A program made the translations under genes and the position numbers. Positions 8,143 to 16,892 of a stretch of DNA of 64,000 bases are shown piece after piece (position 1 is the stretch's first letter; every line of letters begins with the position of its first letter). The notes under the pieces were generated by a model. It was not told the DNA's origin. It did no database searches and saw nothing but the letters and a program-made list of their open reading frames with translations. The stretch spans positions 275,750 to 339,749 of the forward strand of contig NZ_BAWM01000020.1 in the NCBI RefSeq assembly GCF_000759675.1, read 5' to 3'. The stretch is from Neobacillus niacini. GTDB taxonomy: Bacteria; Bacillota; Bacilli; Bacillales; Cytobacillaceae.

Positions 8143-9513
8143 TTGATGAAAAGGGCCCTATTTACAATTCCGCTTAGTTTGATACTTATTGGGGTGATTG
8201 TCACTTCTTTTGTTCTAATGGGTATTAAACCTAGCTCTTCGAATATTTCTCAAGCTCAGAAGCTAGCTGAATACTCGAAGCCGGCGGTTGTTCGGATCCT
8301 TGGCTACTCTGTTGTCGGATGGCAGTTCAACAATCCAAATGACCCTGAAGTGGATGCCATTCTAAGTCAACTAAACTACCAATCTGTTGTGGGTGGCTCT
8401 GGTTCTGGGGCAATAATTAGCTCAGACGGCTATGTTGTTACCAATGCCCATGTTGTGGAAGCGGCCCAGATGGAAGACGAAGATATTGCCAATGCTGCAT
8501 TTGATCAGCTTGTTACGATTATGGCAGATTATTTTCAAGTAGACTATGAAACAGCGTATGAATATATGTTGACTTATACCCAATACACTGGGATTCAAAA
8601 AGTTATTAAGGTCATTTTACCAGGCGGAGATATACTTGACGGGGAAGTTAAAAGCTATGGTGCTCCTGTCAACGAAGGAAAAGATGTAGCGGTACTTAAG
8701 ATTGAAGGGAAAAACCTTCCTACATTAAAGCTTGGAAATTCTGATAATATCCAAAACCAGGATAATATTTGGGTAAGCGGCTACCCAGCAGCAGCCGATT
8801 CTGATTTATTATCTCCAGATTCCTCTCTTGTATCTTCAATGAATGCAGGGCAAATTTCTGCTATAGATAAGAAAACAGAGCAAGGCAGCCCAGTCATTCA
8901 AATTAATGCAGCTGCCACACATGGTAATAGTGGTGGACCAGTCATTAATGAAAATGGAGAAATCATTGGCTTACTAACCTTTAGAGGCGATACAGTAAAT
9001 GGTCAAGAAGTTCAAGGTTTTAACTTTTCCGTTCCGGTAAATACCGTAAAGGAATTTACAAACCAAGCAGGAGCAAAGAATACATCTAGCAGCTCAGATA
9101 AACTTTATAAGGAAGGGCTTGAGCTTTATTGGGGCGGATATTATAAAAATGCGCTTGAAAAATTTGAAGCCGTTCAGAGACTGTATCCTAACCACTCCGA
9201 AATCAAAAAGTTTATCACAAATTCCGAGCAACGAGCTGGTGACAGTAAAACATTATGGTCTGATTATAAAACGATTTTCTACATCGTTGATGGTGTTGCA
9301 GCATTACTGATCATACTTCTATTGGTATTCACTTTTGTCATTAAACCGAAAAATCGACCTATACCTGCACCTGCAGCTACACAGCAGGCACCGCCACCTA
9401 TACCAGAAAACACCATCCCAGACTTAAACAATGATGGAAAAATCGACGTTCAAGATATCCTACTCGCGCTCCATGAGCAGCAAAAGAAACAACAGAAAAA
9501 AGACGAAGAATAA
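8143..9513 (+). CDS. Membrane-anchored trypsin-like serine protease with TPR and dockerin-like tail
   Basis: An unusual HtrA-like protein of 456 residues. An N-terminal helix (6-27) is followed by a trypsin fold with catalytic His103 ('TNAHVV'), Asp181 ('GKDVAVLKI') and Ser263 ('HGNSGGPV'). There is no PDZ domain. A TPR-like helical pair spans about 319-352, a second membrane helix 378-400, a Pro-rich linker follows, and a calcium-loop motif DLNNDGKIDVQD (427-438) of EF-hand/dockerin type comes before a Lys-rich end. The protease domain between two helices should face outside, with the tail inside. The start could be TTG 8143 (seven bases from AGGTG) or ATG 8146. Role inferred: envelope quality control or regulated proteolysis. 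Confidence 0.85.
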   Translation: MMKRALFTIPLSLILIGVIVTSFVLMGIKPSSSNISQAQKLAEYSKPAVVRILGYSVVGWQFNNPNDPEVDAILSQLNYQSVVGGSGSGAIISSDGYVVTNAHVVEAAQMEDEDIANAAFDQLVTIMADYFQVDYETAYEYMLTYTQYTGIQKVIKVILPGGDILDGEVKSYGAPVNEGKDVAVLKIEGKNLPTLKLGNSDNIQNQDNIWVSGYPAAADSDLLSPDSSLVSSMNAGQISAIDKKTEQGSPVIQINAAATHGNSGGPVINENGEIIGLLTFRGDTVNGQEVQGFNFSVPVNTVKEFTNQAGAKNTSSSSDKLYKEGLELYWGGYYKNALEKFEAVQRLYPNHSEIKKFITNSEQRAGDSKTLWSDYKTIFYIVDGVAALLIILLLVFTFVIKPKNRPIPAPAATQQAPPPIPENTIPDLNNDGKIDVQDILLALHEQQKKQQKKDEE

Positions 9514-9560
9514 AAAGTGACTGCATAAATGTATGTATAAATGAAGGAAAATGAATAAAT

Positions 9561-9573
9561 GGTGACAGGCACC
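9561..9573. repeat. REP-like half element (tail only), copy 4
   Basis: GGTGACAGGCACC preceded by ATGAATAAAT and directly followed by the protease terminator. It shares its left flank with the half elements at 24.2, 26.3 and 35.5 kb. Confidence 0.75.
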
Positions 9574-9604
9574 GGAGATGTGTAATATCCACATCTCCTT
9601 TTTT
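9574..9604 (+). terminator. Terminator after the protease gene
   Basis: Stem GGAGATGTG/CACATCTCC followed by a T-run, abutting the half repeat. Confidence 0.75.
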
Positions 9605-9672
9605 AACGTATAAAACGTAATAGGAGTTAATATCTATTATTAAATATGAACTTTGAAGGAGGAATGTCTTAA

Positions 9673-9912
9673 ATGAGAGGAGTTTTACGATTGGTTGGTT
9701 TCCTCATTTTCATTTTTGGGGTATTTCTGATTTTCGCTGAACAAATATTTTTCGGGGTATTATCGATCATATTAGCCTTTTTAATTTTCCCTAACCGGAG
9801 TAATAGCGGACGCCACCATTTTAATTACGATAATACCTATAGCAATGATCATGTCTACAGCTCTGACAGCGACTCAGGTAGCGGTGACTCCGGCGGTGGG
9901 GGTGGTGACTAA
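9673..9912 (+). CDS. 79-residue membrane protein with Gly/Ser-rich tail
   Basis: Small protein with two hydrophobic segments (about 5-22 and 25-40) and a hydrophilic tail rich in Ser, Asp and Gly ending in GGGGGD. GGAGG seven to eight bases before the ATG supports the start, and a terminator follows 5 bases past the stop. The tail resembles those of other small Bacillus membrane proteins of unknown role. I do not recognise the family. Confidence 0.75.
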   Translation: MRGVLRLVGFLIFIFGVFLIFAEQIFFGVLSIILAFLIFPNRSNSGRHHFNYDNTYSNDHVYSSDSDSGSGDSGGGGGD

Positions 9913-9916
9913 GCGA

Positions 9917-9944
9917 AAAACATCCTCCTACATGAGGATGTTTT
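9917..9944 (+). terminator. Terminator of the 79-aa gene
   Basis: Stem AAAACATCCTC/GAGGATGTTTT with a six-base loop. Confidence 0.8.
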
Positions 9945-10004
9945 ATTCATTAACGTAATTAGTTTTTACAAAGTATATGTGAATAATGAAGGAATCATAT
10001 TATA

Positions 10005-10631
10005 ATGGTAATAAATTCATTTTTTCTGTTAAGTAGCCAAGAACTCACAAAGGTTGTGTTTCAAATGCTATGGTTGTATTTTATTATTTCCTATTTAATT
10101 GGAAGTATTATGTTTGGCTTTCTAATCACGAAGATCTTCTATCGTAAGGATATTCGGATTCAAGGAAGCGGTAATGTCGGTGCAAGGAATGCCGGCCGCC
10201 TTCATGGCAAAACGGCCTTTGTACTCATTTTTCTCGGGGATGCATTAAAAGGTGTCCTTGTAATTTTAGCTGCCCGCTACCTGCAATTCTCAGAATCTAT
10301 TCAACTAGTAGGGTTAGCCTTAGCAATTTTCGGTCACTTAAAGCCCGTCACCCTGAAATTTAAGGGTGGAAAAGGGATTTCAACCTTCATTGGTGGAATT
10401 ATCACCTTTGAGCCCACCCTGATTCCAATAATTATCCTGGGATTTAGCCTCCTTTACCCATTTATAAAAAGCTTTACATTAGCAGGATTAGGGGCATTTC
10501 TTTTTATCCCAGTGGTACTTTTTTTAATAAATAATGATTGGCTAAGTTGCATGATAGCATTGGGTATTATTGTTATGCTTTACGCAGCACATGCAGAAAA
10601 TCTCAAGGAAAGGCTGAAACCTAATGAGTAA
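10005..10631 (+). CDS. PlsY-like glycerol-3-phosphate acyltransferase
   Basis: PlsY moves an acyl chain from acyl-phosphate to glycerol-3-phosphate in the membrane. Family motifs are present: 'GSGNVGARNAGR' (SxNxGxxNxxR type), 'GDALKG' and 'GHLKPVTLKFKGGKGIST'. Five or so membrane helices are predicted. An internal ATG at 10065 would give a protein starting MLWLYFIISYLIGS, closer to the usual PlsY N-terminus and length; both starts have a weak AAGGA/AAAGG about 11 bases upstream. The gene overlaps the next by eight bases, so the two are probably translated together. A housekeeping plsY is usually found elsewhere in Bacillus, so this may be a paralogue with a changed acceptor. Confidence 0.85.
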   Translation: MVINSFFLLSSQELTKVVFQMLWLYFIISYLIGSIMFGFLITKIFYRKDIRIQGSGNVGARNAGRLHGKTAFVLIFLGDALKGVLVILAARYLQFSESIQLVGLALAIFGHLKPVTLKFKGGKGISTFIGGIITFEPTLIPIIILGFSLLYPFIKSFTLAGLGAFLFIPVVLFLINNDWLSCMIALGIIVMLYAAHAENLKERLKPNE

Positions 10632-12228
10632 GCACGAGTTCTTTTTCAAAATGGCAACCACTCCTGATGAGTTCGAACAAATTCATCGCTTAAACTATCA
10701 AACCTTTTCAGAGGAGATTCCACAGCACCAAAAGAATGAGGAACAAAAATTAGTGGATCCCTTCCATGCTGAAAATACATATATAATCTGTATTAAAGAG
10801 AATGAAGTAATTGGAATGACGGCGATTCGCGATAACCGACCATTTTCACTTGATCGGAAAATTGGTCTGGTTGAACAATCACTTTCATTTCCGATTCACT
10901 CACCATGTGAAGTTAGGCTATTATCTGTCAAAAAAGAATACCGAAATGGCCGAGTCTTTTTAGGTCTCGCACAATTTTTAATAAAATATTGCATAAAAAA
11001 AGGGTACGATATAGCTTTTATTTCCGGTACTCTCCGCCAATTAAAGCTTTATGGTCAATTAGGATTTCAGCCATTTGCTCAACTAACTGGTACAGATGAG
11101 GCGCTCTTTCAGCCTATGTATTTAACGAAGGAAACGTTTGACGAATCGATTGCAGGCAGAATACTTCCACCGACGATTCCTTTTTTGCCGGGACCTGTTC
11201 AAATTTCTGATAAAGTGATGGCTGCCTTAAGCAATACCCCGATTTCTCATCGGTCAGACCTATATATAGAAAAACTGGATAAAACGAAGGGTATGCTCGC
11301 CAAATTAGTGAACAGTAAATATGTTCATATTTTCCTAGGGTCGGGAACACTTGCTAATGACGTAGTGGCAGGTCAGCTTTCCTTAGAAACCGGCCGGGGG
11401 CTTATTTTAGCCAATGGTGAATTTGGCAGTCGTTTAGTAGAACAAGCTAATAGATTTGGTCTCCCATTTGATGTGCTTCAAAAAGACTGGGGACAGGCAT
11501 TCACGCGTGATGAAATAATTTCTAAATTAACAAAAGACACCAGTTGGATTTGGGCTGTTCACAGTGAAACCTCCTCTGGTATGCTCAATGATCTTGATTT
11601 GTTGAAGGAAATATCAAAACAACATCAACTCAAGCTGTGCCTTGATTGTATTAGCTCTTTAGGTGCCATAGAGGTAGATTTAGAGGGAGTATTTTTAGCA
11701 ACTGGTGTAAGTGGAAAAGCAATTCGTGCTCTAACAGGGCTATCGTTCGTTTTCCACCACCATGAGGTGCAGCCTTCTTTAACACTTCCGAAATACCTTG
11801 ATTTAGGAACGTACATGGCAAAGGACAGCATTCCTTTTTCACAGTCATCTAATCTTTTAGAAGCACTTCTAGCAGCATTAGAGAATATTAATAGAGATAC
11901 TTTTGAAAAAGTGGTAGAAACACACTCTTTCTTAAAAAATCAGCTTAAACAATTTGGCTTTACCATCATCTGTGAACAGAACAGCTCACCGATTATTCTC
12001 ACAATTGAGATACCAAGCTCCATTTCATCCGCTTTGATTGGAGATATTCTCTACAATCATGGCTACCAGCTGCACTATGAAAGCGACTATCTACAGCGAA
12101 GAAACTGGATTCAAATTGCCTGCATCGACCACTATGATAAAGCTGACTTAGAAAAAATGGCCAACCTCTTAAATAGAGTAATATCCTATGAACAAAATGC
12201 AACACAAGCACTAGTAAACGGTAACTAG
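10624..12228 (+). CDS. GNAT/acyl-transferase - class V aminotransferase fusion protein
   Basis: A 534-residue two-domain protein. Residues 1-170 form a GNAT-like domain of the N-acyl amino acid/acyl-homoserine lactone synthase kind ('FEQIHRLNYQTF', 'NTYIICIKENEVIGM', 'CEVRLLSVKKEYR', 'KLYGQLGF'). Residues about 185-525 form a fold type I PLP enzyme related to alanine-glyoxylate aminotransferase: 'FLPGPVQIS', 'FLGSGTLAND', 'HSETSSGML', Asp341 in 'LDCISSLG' and the PLP lysine Lys365 in 'GVSGKAI'. Both active sites look intact. It overlaps the PlsY-like gene and ends at a terminator. Inference: the pair makes an acylated amino compound or aminolipid. The substrates are unknown. Confidence 0.85.
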   Translation: MSKHEFFFKMATTPDEFEQIHRLNYQTFSEEIPQHQKNEEQKLVDPFHAENTYIICIKENEVIGMTAIRDNRPFSLDRKIGLVEQSLSFPIHSPCEVRLLSVKKEYRNGRVFLGLAQFLIKYCIKKGYDIAFISGTLRQLKLYGQLGFQPFAQLTGTDEALFQPMYLTKETFDESIAGRILPPTIPFLPGPVQISDKVMAALSNTPISHRSDLYIEKLDKTKGMLAKLVNSKYVHIFLGSGTLANDVVAGQLSLETGRGLILANGEFGSRLVEQANRFGLPFDVLQKDWGQAFTRDEIISKLTKDTSWIWAVHSETSSGMLNDLDLLKEISKQHQLKLCLDCISSLGAIEVDLEGVFLATGVSGKAIRALTGLSFVFHHHEVQPSLTLPKYLDLGTYMAKDSIPFSQSSNLLEALLAALENINRDTFEKVVETHSFLKNQLKQFGFTIICEQNSSPIILTIEIPSSISSALIGDILYNHGYQLHYESDYLQRRNWIQIACIDHYDKADLEKMANLLNRVISYEQNATQALVNGN

Positions 12229-12240
12229 GATAAAAATTTT

Positions 12241-12274
12241 GTCACTACCAAAAGAGCCTGGTAGTGACTTTTTT
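12241..12274 (+). terminator. Terminator of the PlsY-like/fusion operon
   Basis: Perfect stem GTCACTACCA/TGGTAGTGAC followed by TTTTTT. Confidence 0.9.
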
Positions 12275-12283
12275 GTATTTCAA

Positions 12284-12328
12284 GTGTCCGCCTGAGGTGG
12301 AAAGTGTCCACGGGCGGTGCCTGTCACC
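12284..12328 (+). repeat. REP-like element, copy 5 (full, tail inverted)
   Basis: Regular hairpin part in plus orientation but ending GGTGCCTGTCACC, so the tail is flipped relative to copies 1, 3 and 6. It lies six bases from the stop of the comM pseudogene. Confidence 0.9.
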
Positions 12329-12334
12329 ATTGTA

Positions 12335-13818
12335 TCAACGGAGATTTACAGCTTCCCATATGCTTTGGTCGGTTATAGCGGTTTTTCCATCTAGGTCGGA
12401 AATGGTTCGAGCGAGTCGGATGATTTTTATTTGGGTACGGTTGCTCCAGTTTTTCTTAGCTGCAAGCTGATGAATGTTTTTTTGTTGTTCTTGAGTTAAT
12501 GGGCTAGTTTTTTGCAGCCTGTCATAGCTGACTCTACTATTACATAGTTCTATTCCATACCGCTCGTATTGCCGGTTCCTAGCGGCTTCCACTCTACTTT
12601 GAAAGTATTTAGATGATATCTTTCCTTTTTCTGTTTCAAATTCTAGATCGACAGGCTTTATTGTGAGATGAATATCAAATCTGTCACGAAGCGGACCAGA
12701 TATTTTGTTTTGATAGGAATGGGTCTGCCTTGGTGTACATGTGCAATAATGTGTATTGGAACCAGCATATCCACATGGACAAGGATTCATTGCAGCAATC
12801 AAGATAAAGGAAGCAGGATAGGTAAGGGTTGCATGTGTGCGACTGATAGTAATTTTGCCATTTTCAAAAGGCTGTCGTAGCATATCAAGTGTTTTTTCGG
12901 AAATTCTGCAATTTCATCGAGGAATAAGACACCTCGATGGGCTAAGGAAATCTCTCCAGGCTTTGGGTAAGTCCCACCTCCTATCATTGAAATGCCTGAA
13001 GCTGAATGATGGGGATTTCTGAATGGAGGATAATTTGCATTAGGGTAGCTGATTCCACTTAATTGATGTAGAGCAATTATTTCTAATTTTGCTTCCTTTG
13101 ACAATGGAGGCAAAATGGAGGGAAAACTCTCTGCTAGCATACTCTTCCCACAACCAGGAGGTCCTGTCATCAAGACATGGTGTCCCCCTGCTGCAGCCAC
13201 TTCTAATGCTCTTTTAGTACCTTTATGCCCGATTATCTGCTAGAAATCTATAAAGTTATTATTATGTAAATCAATCTCATCTATTCTTGGAGGAAAAAAA
13301 GATCCTCCTTTTCCTTCTAAGTTCTCAATCACTTCTTTCAATGTAGATATATAAATAATTTCCAGCTCATCGAAATCAAGGACCGGGAGTTTTTGGTCAT
13401 AGGGCATATAAAGCCTTTTTATACCTAACCTTCTTGCAGCTAAAACTGCAGGGAGCATTCCTTCAACTGGCACAATCGCACCGTCCAAAGATAGTGCTCC
13501 TATGAATCCAGTGTTTTCCGGTATTGATATGAGCAGCTCATTTAGACTTAATAGGACACCAATTGCCATAGGAAGATCGAACATTGGACCACTTTTCTTT
13601 TGTTCAGAGGGTGAAAGATTTATGATTATTTTTTGACCATTTACTGAATATCCTTATGACCGAAGTGCAGCAAGGATTCGTTCTTTCGACTCTTTAACCG
13701 CGGCGTCAGGGAGACCCACAATTCTAATAGAATCATTACCCACAAACGTTTTCACTTCAACATTTAAGCGATAACCCTCCATACCTTTTAATCCAATACT
13801 CGTTACTTTTGCACACAT
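12335..13818 (-). pseudogene. comM: ComM/YifB family Mg-chelatase-like ATPase, disrupted
   Basis: ComM is a hexameric helicase that aids branch migration during natural transformation. Almost the whole gene is readable: start 'MCAKVTSIGLKGMEGYRLNVEV', 'IVGLPDAAVKESKERI', Walker A 'GPPGCGKSM', Walker B 'GVLFLDEIAEF', 'AMNPCPCGY' and 'SGPLRDRFDIH'. Three lesions break it: TAA in the frame at about 13655 (after 'AALRS'), TAG at about 13240 (after 'NNFIDF'), and a one-base loss in an A-run near 12893, after which the protein resumes as 'DMLRQPFENGK'. The stop at 12335 is close to the normal end. A functional protein is very unlikely. The RAYT gene overlaps its start. Confidence 0.88.
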
Positions 13819-14414
13819 GGATTTTCCTCTTTTCTTGGAATCATCACAACCTTACCATTGCCGAGTAAAAATAAATCCACTAATGGGATTTTTATGTATT
13901 CCTCATAATGCCTGGAAGCCGGGTAGGGAAAATAGGATAGCAGATGTTTTGTATCAACGAGTTGAGTTACTTCACCATTAACGTAAGCATGGTAACTGCT
14001 CCATGGATAGTCCTCTAATTCATCTACAAGCCCAGCCTTCAATGGATTAAGGTGGATGTACTTGTTGACATCGAATTCATAATCAAGGGAATCTAGTAAT
14101 TCGGCACCATATCTTTTTTCAAATACATGCCCAGTAAAATCATATTTCTTATTAAAATACTTGGCGAATTTAGTGTTGAGATGACTCATGATAATGGTTG
14201 GAGAAGTGTCTGAGGTTTCAATTTGGAGATGAGTGTGATTAGTCATTAAGCAGAAAGTGTGTAGGGTAAAGGGAAAGCGAACCATTGTTTCTTTTAAAAA
14301 GCTTAGATACTTCATTCGGTCCTCGTCATCATAAAAAAGCGTAGATTTACGATTTCCTCTGCTCGTAATATGATATTTTGCACCTTGAAACCAAGCACGG
14401 CGTTTTCGACCCAT
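13803..14414 (-). CDS. REP-associated tyrosine transposase (RAYT), Y1/IS200-like
   Basis: A single-domain HUH nuclease related to IS200/IS605 TnpA. Visible motifs: 'YHITSRGNR' at the N-terminus, the metal-binding HxH in 'MTNHTHLQIE', and the catalytic-tyrosine block 'KYIHLNPLKAGLV' followed by 'YPWSSYHAYV'. All look intact. The ATG at 14414 has AGGAG eight bases upstream; a GTG three codons earlier is too close to it. The last 16 bases overlap the start of the comM relic. Proteins of this type act on REP palindromes rather than carrying their own inverted repeats; full copies of the local palindrome family lie about 150 bases upstream (14568) and beyond comM (12284). I infer that it mobilised those elements. 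Confidence 0.88.
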   Translation of the reverse strand: MGRKRRAWFQGAKYHITSRGNRKSTLFYDDEDRMKYLSFLKETMVRFPFTLHTFCLMTNHTHLQIETSDTSPTIIMSHLNTKFAKYFNKKYDFTGHVFEKRYGAELLDSLDYEFDVNKYIHLNPLKAGLVDELEDYPWSSYHAYVNGEVTQLVDTKHLLSYFPYPASRHYEEYIKIPLVDLFLLGNGKVVMIPRKEENPCVQK

Positions 14415-14567
14415 AGCAGTCACTCCTATTCAATTAAATTTTAGGGTTAGATAGATTTGAAGTTGTTGAAGATTAGGGGAAGGGAAAATAAAAGAAGCGA
14501 TACAAATATACCATTCGACACTATCCCCCAAATTCCTCCTCAAAACCAACAATAAAATTACTCCTAA

Positions 14568-14612
14568 CTGTCCACCTCAAGTGGACAGTGTCCACGAGCG
14601 GTGACAGGCACC
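14568..14612 (+). repeat. REP-like element, copy 6 (full), upstream of RAYT
   Basis: GTCCAC-CTCAA-GTGGAC hairpin followed by GTGTCCAC and GGTGACAGGCACC. It lies in the 416-base gap between the RAYT gene and the next lipoprotein gene. The rest of that gap shows a short open stretch ending at 14684 (tail AAFMIF), perhaps another gene remnant, and nothing else I can name. Confidence 0.9.
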
Positions 14613-14830
14613 AACATCGGCACCAATATCAACATTGCCAAGGTCAAGCATCCTGGCATGCTCGCTGCATTTATGATATTCTAAAAGTGCTGTAAGTACT
14701 CCTTATAAGGTATTTTCCTTTCTTTTTATGGCTCCTATAACTTAACCTACAACCAAGACCTTATTGAAGAATTTCCAAAAACAAATCTTTATATCTTAAA
14801 AAAAATAGAGATTCTAACGGAGGTTTTAAT

Positions 14831-15280
14831 TTGAAAAAATTATTGATTGTATTATCTGCCAGCATGTTATTGCTACTGGGCGGTTGTTCTTTCCTCAGTG
14901 ATGCACAGGACACGATAACTTATGTTAATGAAGCAACAGACTATTTAGCCGCTGCTACTGATTTTGCCAGTGATGCCCCTGCACTTGCGCAACAAGCGAT
15001 TGGTGACATCCAAGCAGCTGAAGACCTTCAAGCCATGCTTGAAAATATGCAGCAAACGGTTGAAGCCTTTAATGAACTGCAAGCACCAGATATCGCGGCT
15101 GAGCTTCACCAGCAAATCATCGAACAAAACAGCGTCATTGTAGCTGAAATTGAAACATACTTGAACAATTTCAAAGATGGTCTGCTTGACCCTGCTATTC
15201 TTGAAAATACAGAACTGGTTCAGTCAGTTCAAGATATCACCAGCATAATTGACCAGATTCAACAGCTTGGTGGTGAATAG
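14831..15280 (+). CDS. DUF6376-like lipoprotein
   Basis: A 149-residue lipoprotein with signal peptide and lipobox LGGC (Cys19). The mature part is helical: 'TYVNEATDYLAAATDFASDAP', 'LQAPDIAAELHQQI', 'LENTELVQSVQDI'. I recall this pattern in a Bacillus family of unknown function (DUF6376); the assignment is from memory. Start is TTG with GGAGG seven bases upstream. It probably forms an operon with the next small lipoprotein gene, 31 bases downstream. No catalytic motif is visible; a role as an envelope-bound helical protein is all that can be said. Confidence 0.8.
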   Translation: MKKLLIVLSASMLLLLGGCSFLSDAQDTITYVNEATDYLAAATDFASDAPALAQQAIGDIQAAEDLQAMLENMQQTVEAFNELQAPDIAAELHQQIIEQNSVIVAEIETYLNNFKDGLLDPAILENTELVQSVQDITSIIDQIQQLGGE

Positions 15281-15311
15281 TTCGACTCCAAACCAGGGGA
15301 TGTAGAACGCC

Positions 15312-15593
15312 ATGAAAAAACAACTAATCTTTGCCCTCATTTTATTTTTCATCGTACTAACAAGCTGCAACCTAAAAGGTGAATATGATATTAAAGGAAC
15401 GGTTATCGATGTAGAAGGGAGCAGTATTTTAGTAGAGGATGAGAAATTAGGATCAATTTGGCTCTCACTACCTAAAGGAAGCGATATCAAAACCTTTGAA
15501 AAAGGTCAAACGGTAGCTGTTTGGACAGATGGAAAAATTAGAGAATCCTATCCATTACAAGGAACGGCTTTAAATATTGAGGTTATTAAATAG
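15312..15593 (+). CDS. DUF3221-like small lipoprotein
   Basis: A 93-residue lipoprotein with lipobox LTSC (Cys19) and a compact beta-rich domain: 'YDIKGTVIDVEGSSILVEDE', 'GQTVAVWTDGKIRESYPLQG'. This pattern fits the DUF3221 family of OB-like extracellular domains common in Bacillus, including YobA-type proteins. Its function is unknown. It follows the DUF6376-like gene on the same strand, and a poor hairpin follows the stop. The start is supported by AGGGGATG upstream. Confidence 0.8.
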   Translation: MKKQLIFALILFFIVLTSCNLKGEYDIKGTVIDVEGSSILVEDEKLGSIWLSLPKGSDIKTFEKGQTVAVWTDGKIRESYPLQGTALNIEVIK

Positions 15594-15683
15594 AAAAACA
15601 GGCTGGCAAAATTCAGCATGTTTTTCTATTTATATCGCAATGCTCAAGCGGACTCAGATTAGCTGCTTTATTGGAAAAGTAAC

Positions 15684-15722
15684 AAAACAAAGCGCTCGCA
15701 GCACACGATCGCTTTGTTTTGA
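15684..15722. terminator. Terminator between converging units
   Basis: Perfect 11-bp stem AAAACAAAGCG/CGCTTTGTTTT at the end of the minus-strand export operon. Confidence 0.7.
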
Positions 15723-16892
15723 TTATTCATATCGAAGAGCTTGAATCGGGTGAAGCTTTGAAGCCTTGTTCGCCGGAAACACACCGAATACAACTCCAAC
15801 TAATAAAGAGAATACAAATGATAACAGCATAACAGGTACTGAATATGCAATTGCCGTTCCTGTTGCTAAAGTATATATTTGGGCACTTATTACCCCAATT
15901 CCAACTCCTATTATCCCTCCAAATGAACTTAATACCATTGATTCTATGAGGAATTGAAGAAGAATGTTTCCACGCTTTGCTCCAATTGCTTTTCGAATGC
16001 CAATTTCCTTGGTACGTTCTGAAACTGATACAAGCATAATATTCATAATACCGATACCGCCAACGATAAGAGAAATAGCAGCACTTCCGCCAAGCATTAA
16101 TGTCATTGTCTCATTGACAGATGATGCTGTTTCCATTAAATCTTCTTGACTGGATACACTATAACTATCAGTATCTCCAACAATCGTATACATTGTTTGT
16201 TCGATAAGGCGTGATGCAAAATTAATCGCATCTTCATTTTCTACCTTTACATATACTGACCCAATTTCAGTAGTAGATGCCAAGCGTTGCCCTGTGCTAA
16301 GGGGTACAATAATGGTACTGTCTCCGCTAGTTCCTAATGAACTTCCTACAGATTCAAGTACCCCAACTACTTTATAGGACGTTCCGTTTACCTTTACAGA
16401 TTCTCCAACTGGATCTCCCAACCCGAATAAAGTTTGTGCAGTGTCTGAACCAAGTACAGCTATTTTCGAGTGATTATCATGATCCAAGTCTGCGATGAAA
16501 CGCCCTGATTGCAGTTGTAAATCACGGACATCTAAATAAGAAGAAGTGGTTCCAATCATTGACACTTGTGTGTTTGTTTGTCCATTTTTTACGGTTACTC
16601 TTCCTGAAACAGTTGGAGCAATTGCTTCTACACCATTGACATCCTGAATCTGATTTGCATCATCTTCTTTAAATGTAACATCTGAACCAGTAACACTTAC
16701 TGTTAATACGTTAGTGCCCAGGCTGCCAATTTGATCTTGTACTTCTTTCGTTGACCCTTGTCCTATCGCAACCATTACAATAACAGAGGATACACCGATA
16801 ATAATACCCAGCATCGTCAGGAATGCTCTTATTTTGTTTCCTTTAATGCTCTTCAGTGCCATTTTTATTGTCTGCAAACCACTCACCCCCAT
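15723..16892 (-). CDS. MacB-type ABC transporter permease
   Basis: Membrane subunit of a MacAB/YknXYZ-like export pump. An N-terminal helix ('AFLTMLGIIIGVSSVIVMVAI') is followed by a large extracytoplasmic MacB core domain (about residues 50-270) and three C-terminal helices with the FtsX motif 'VSERTKEIGIRKAIGAKRG'. It is the last gene of a four-gene operon and overlaps the ATPase gene by about 50 bases. The start is uncertain: ATG 16892 gives an N-terminus like that of YknZ, the open frame goes on to 16928, and an inner ATG at 16862 is possible. Such pumps in Firmicutes often protect against or export peptides. Confidence 0.88.
   Translation of the reverse strand: MGVSGLQTIKMALKSIKGNKIRAFLTMLGIIIGVSSVIVMVAIGQGSTKEVQDQIGSLGTNVLTVSVTGSDVTFKEDDANQIQDVNGVEAIAPTVSGRVTVKNGQTNTQVSMIGTTSSYLDVRDLQLQSGRFIADLDHDNHSKIAVLGSDTAQTLFGLGDPVGESVKVNGTSYKVVGVLESVGSSLGTSGDSTIIVPLSTGQRLASTTEIGSVYVKVENEDAINFASRLIEQTMYTIVGDTDSYSVSSQEDLMETASSVNETMTLMLGGSAAISLIVGGIGIMNIMLVSVSERTKEIGIRKAIGAKRGNILLQFLIESMVLSSFGGIIGVGIGVISAQIYTLATGTAIAYSVPVMLLSFVFSLLVGVVFGVFPANKASKLHPIQALRYE

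Noticed and set aside
12335..13818. Three separate genes in the comM region
   Set aside because: The pieces join into one ComM protein in order, separated only by stops and a one-base shift.
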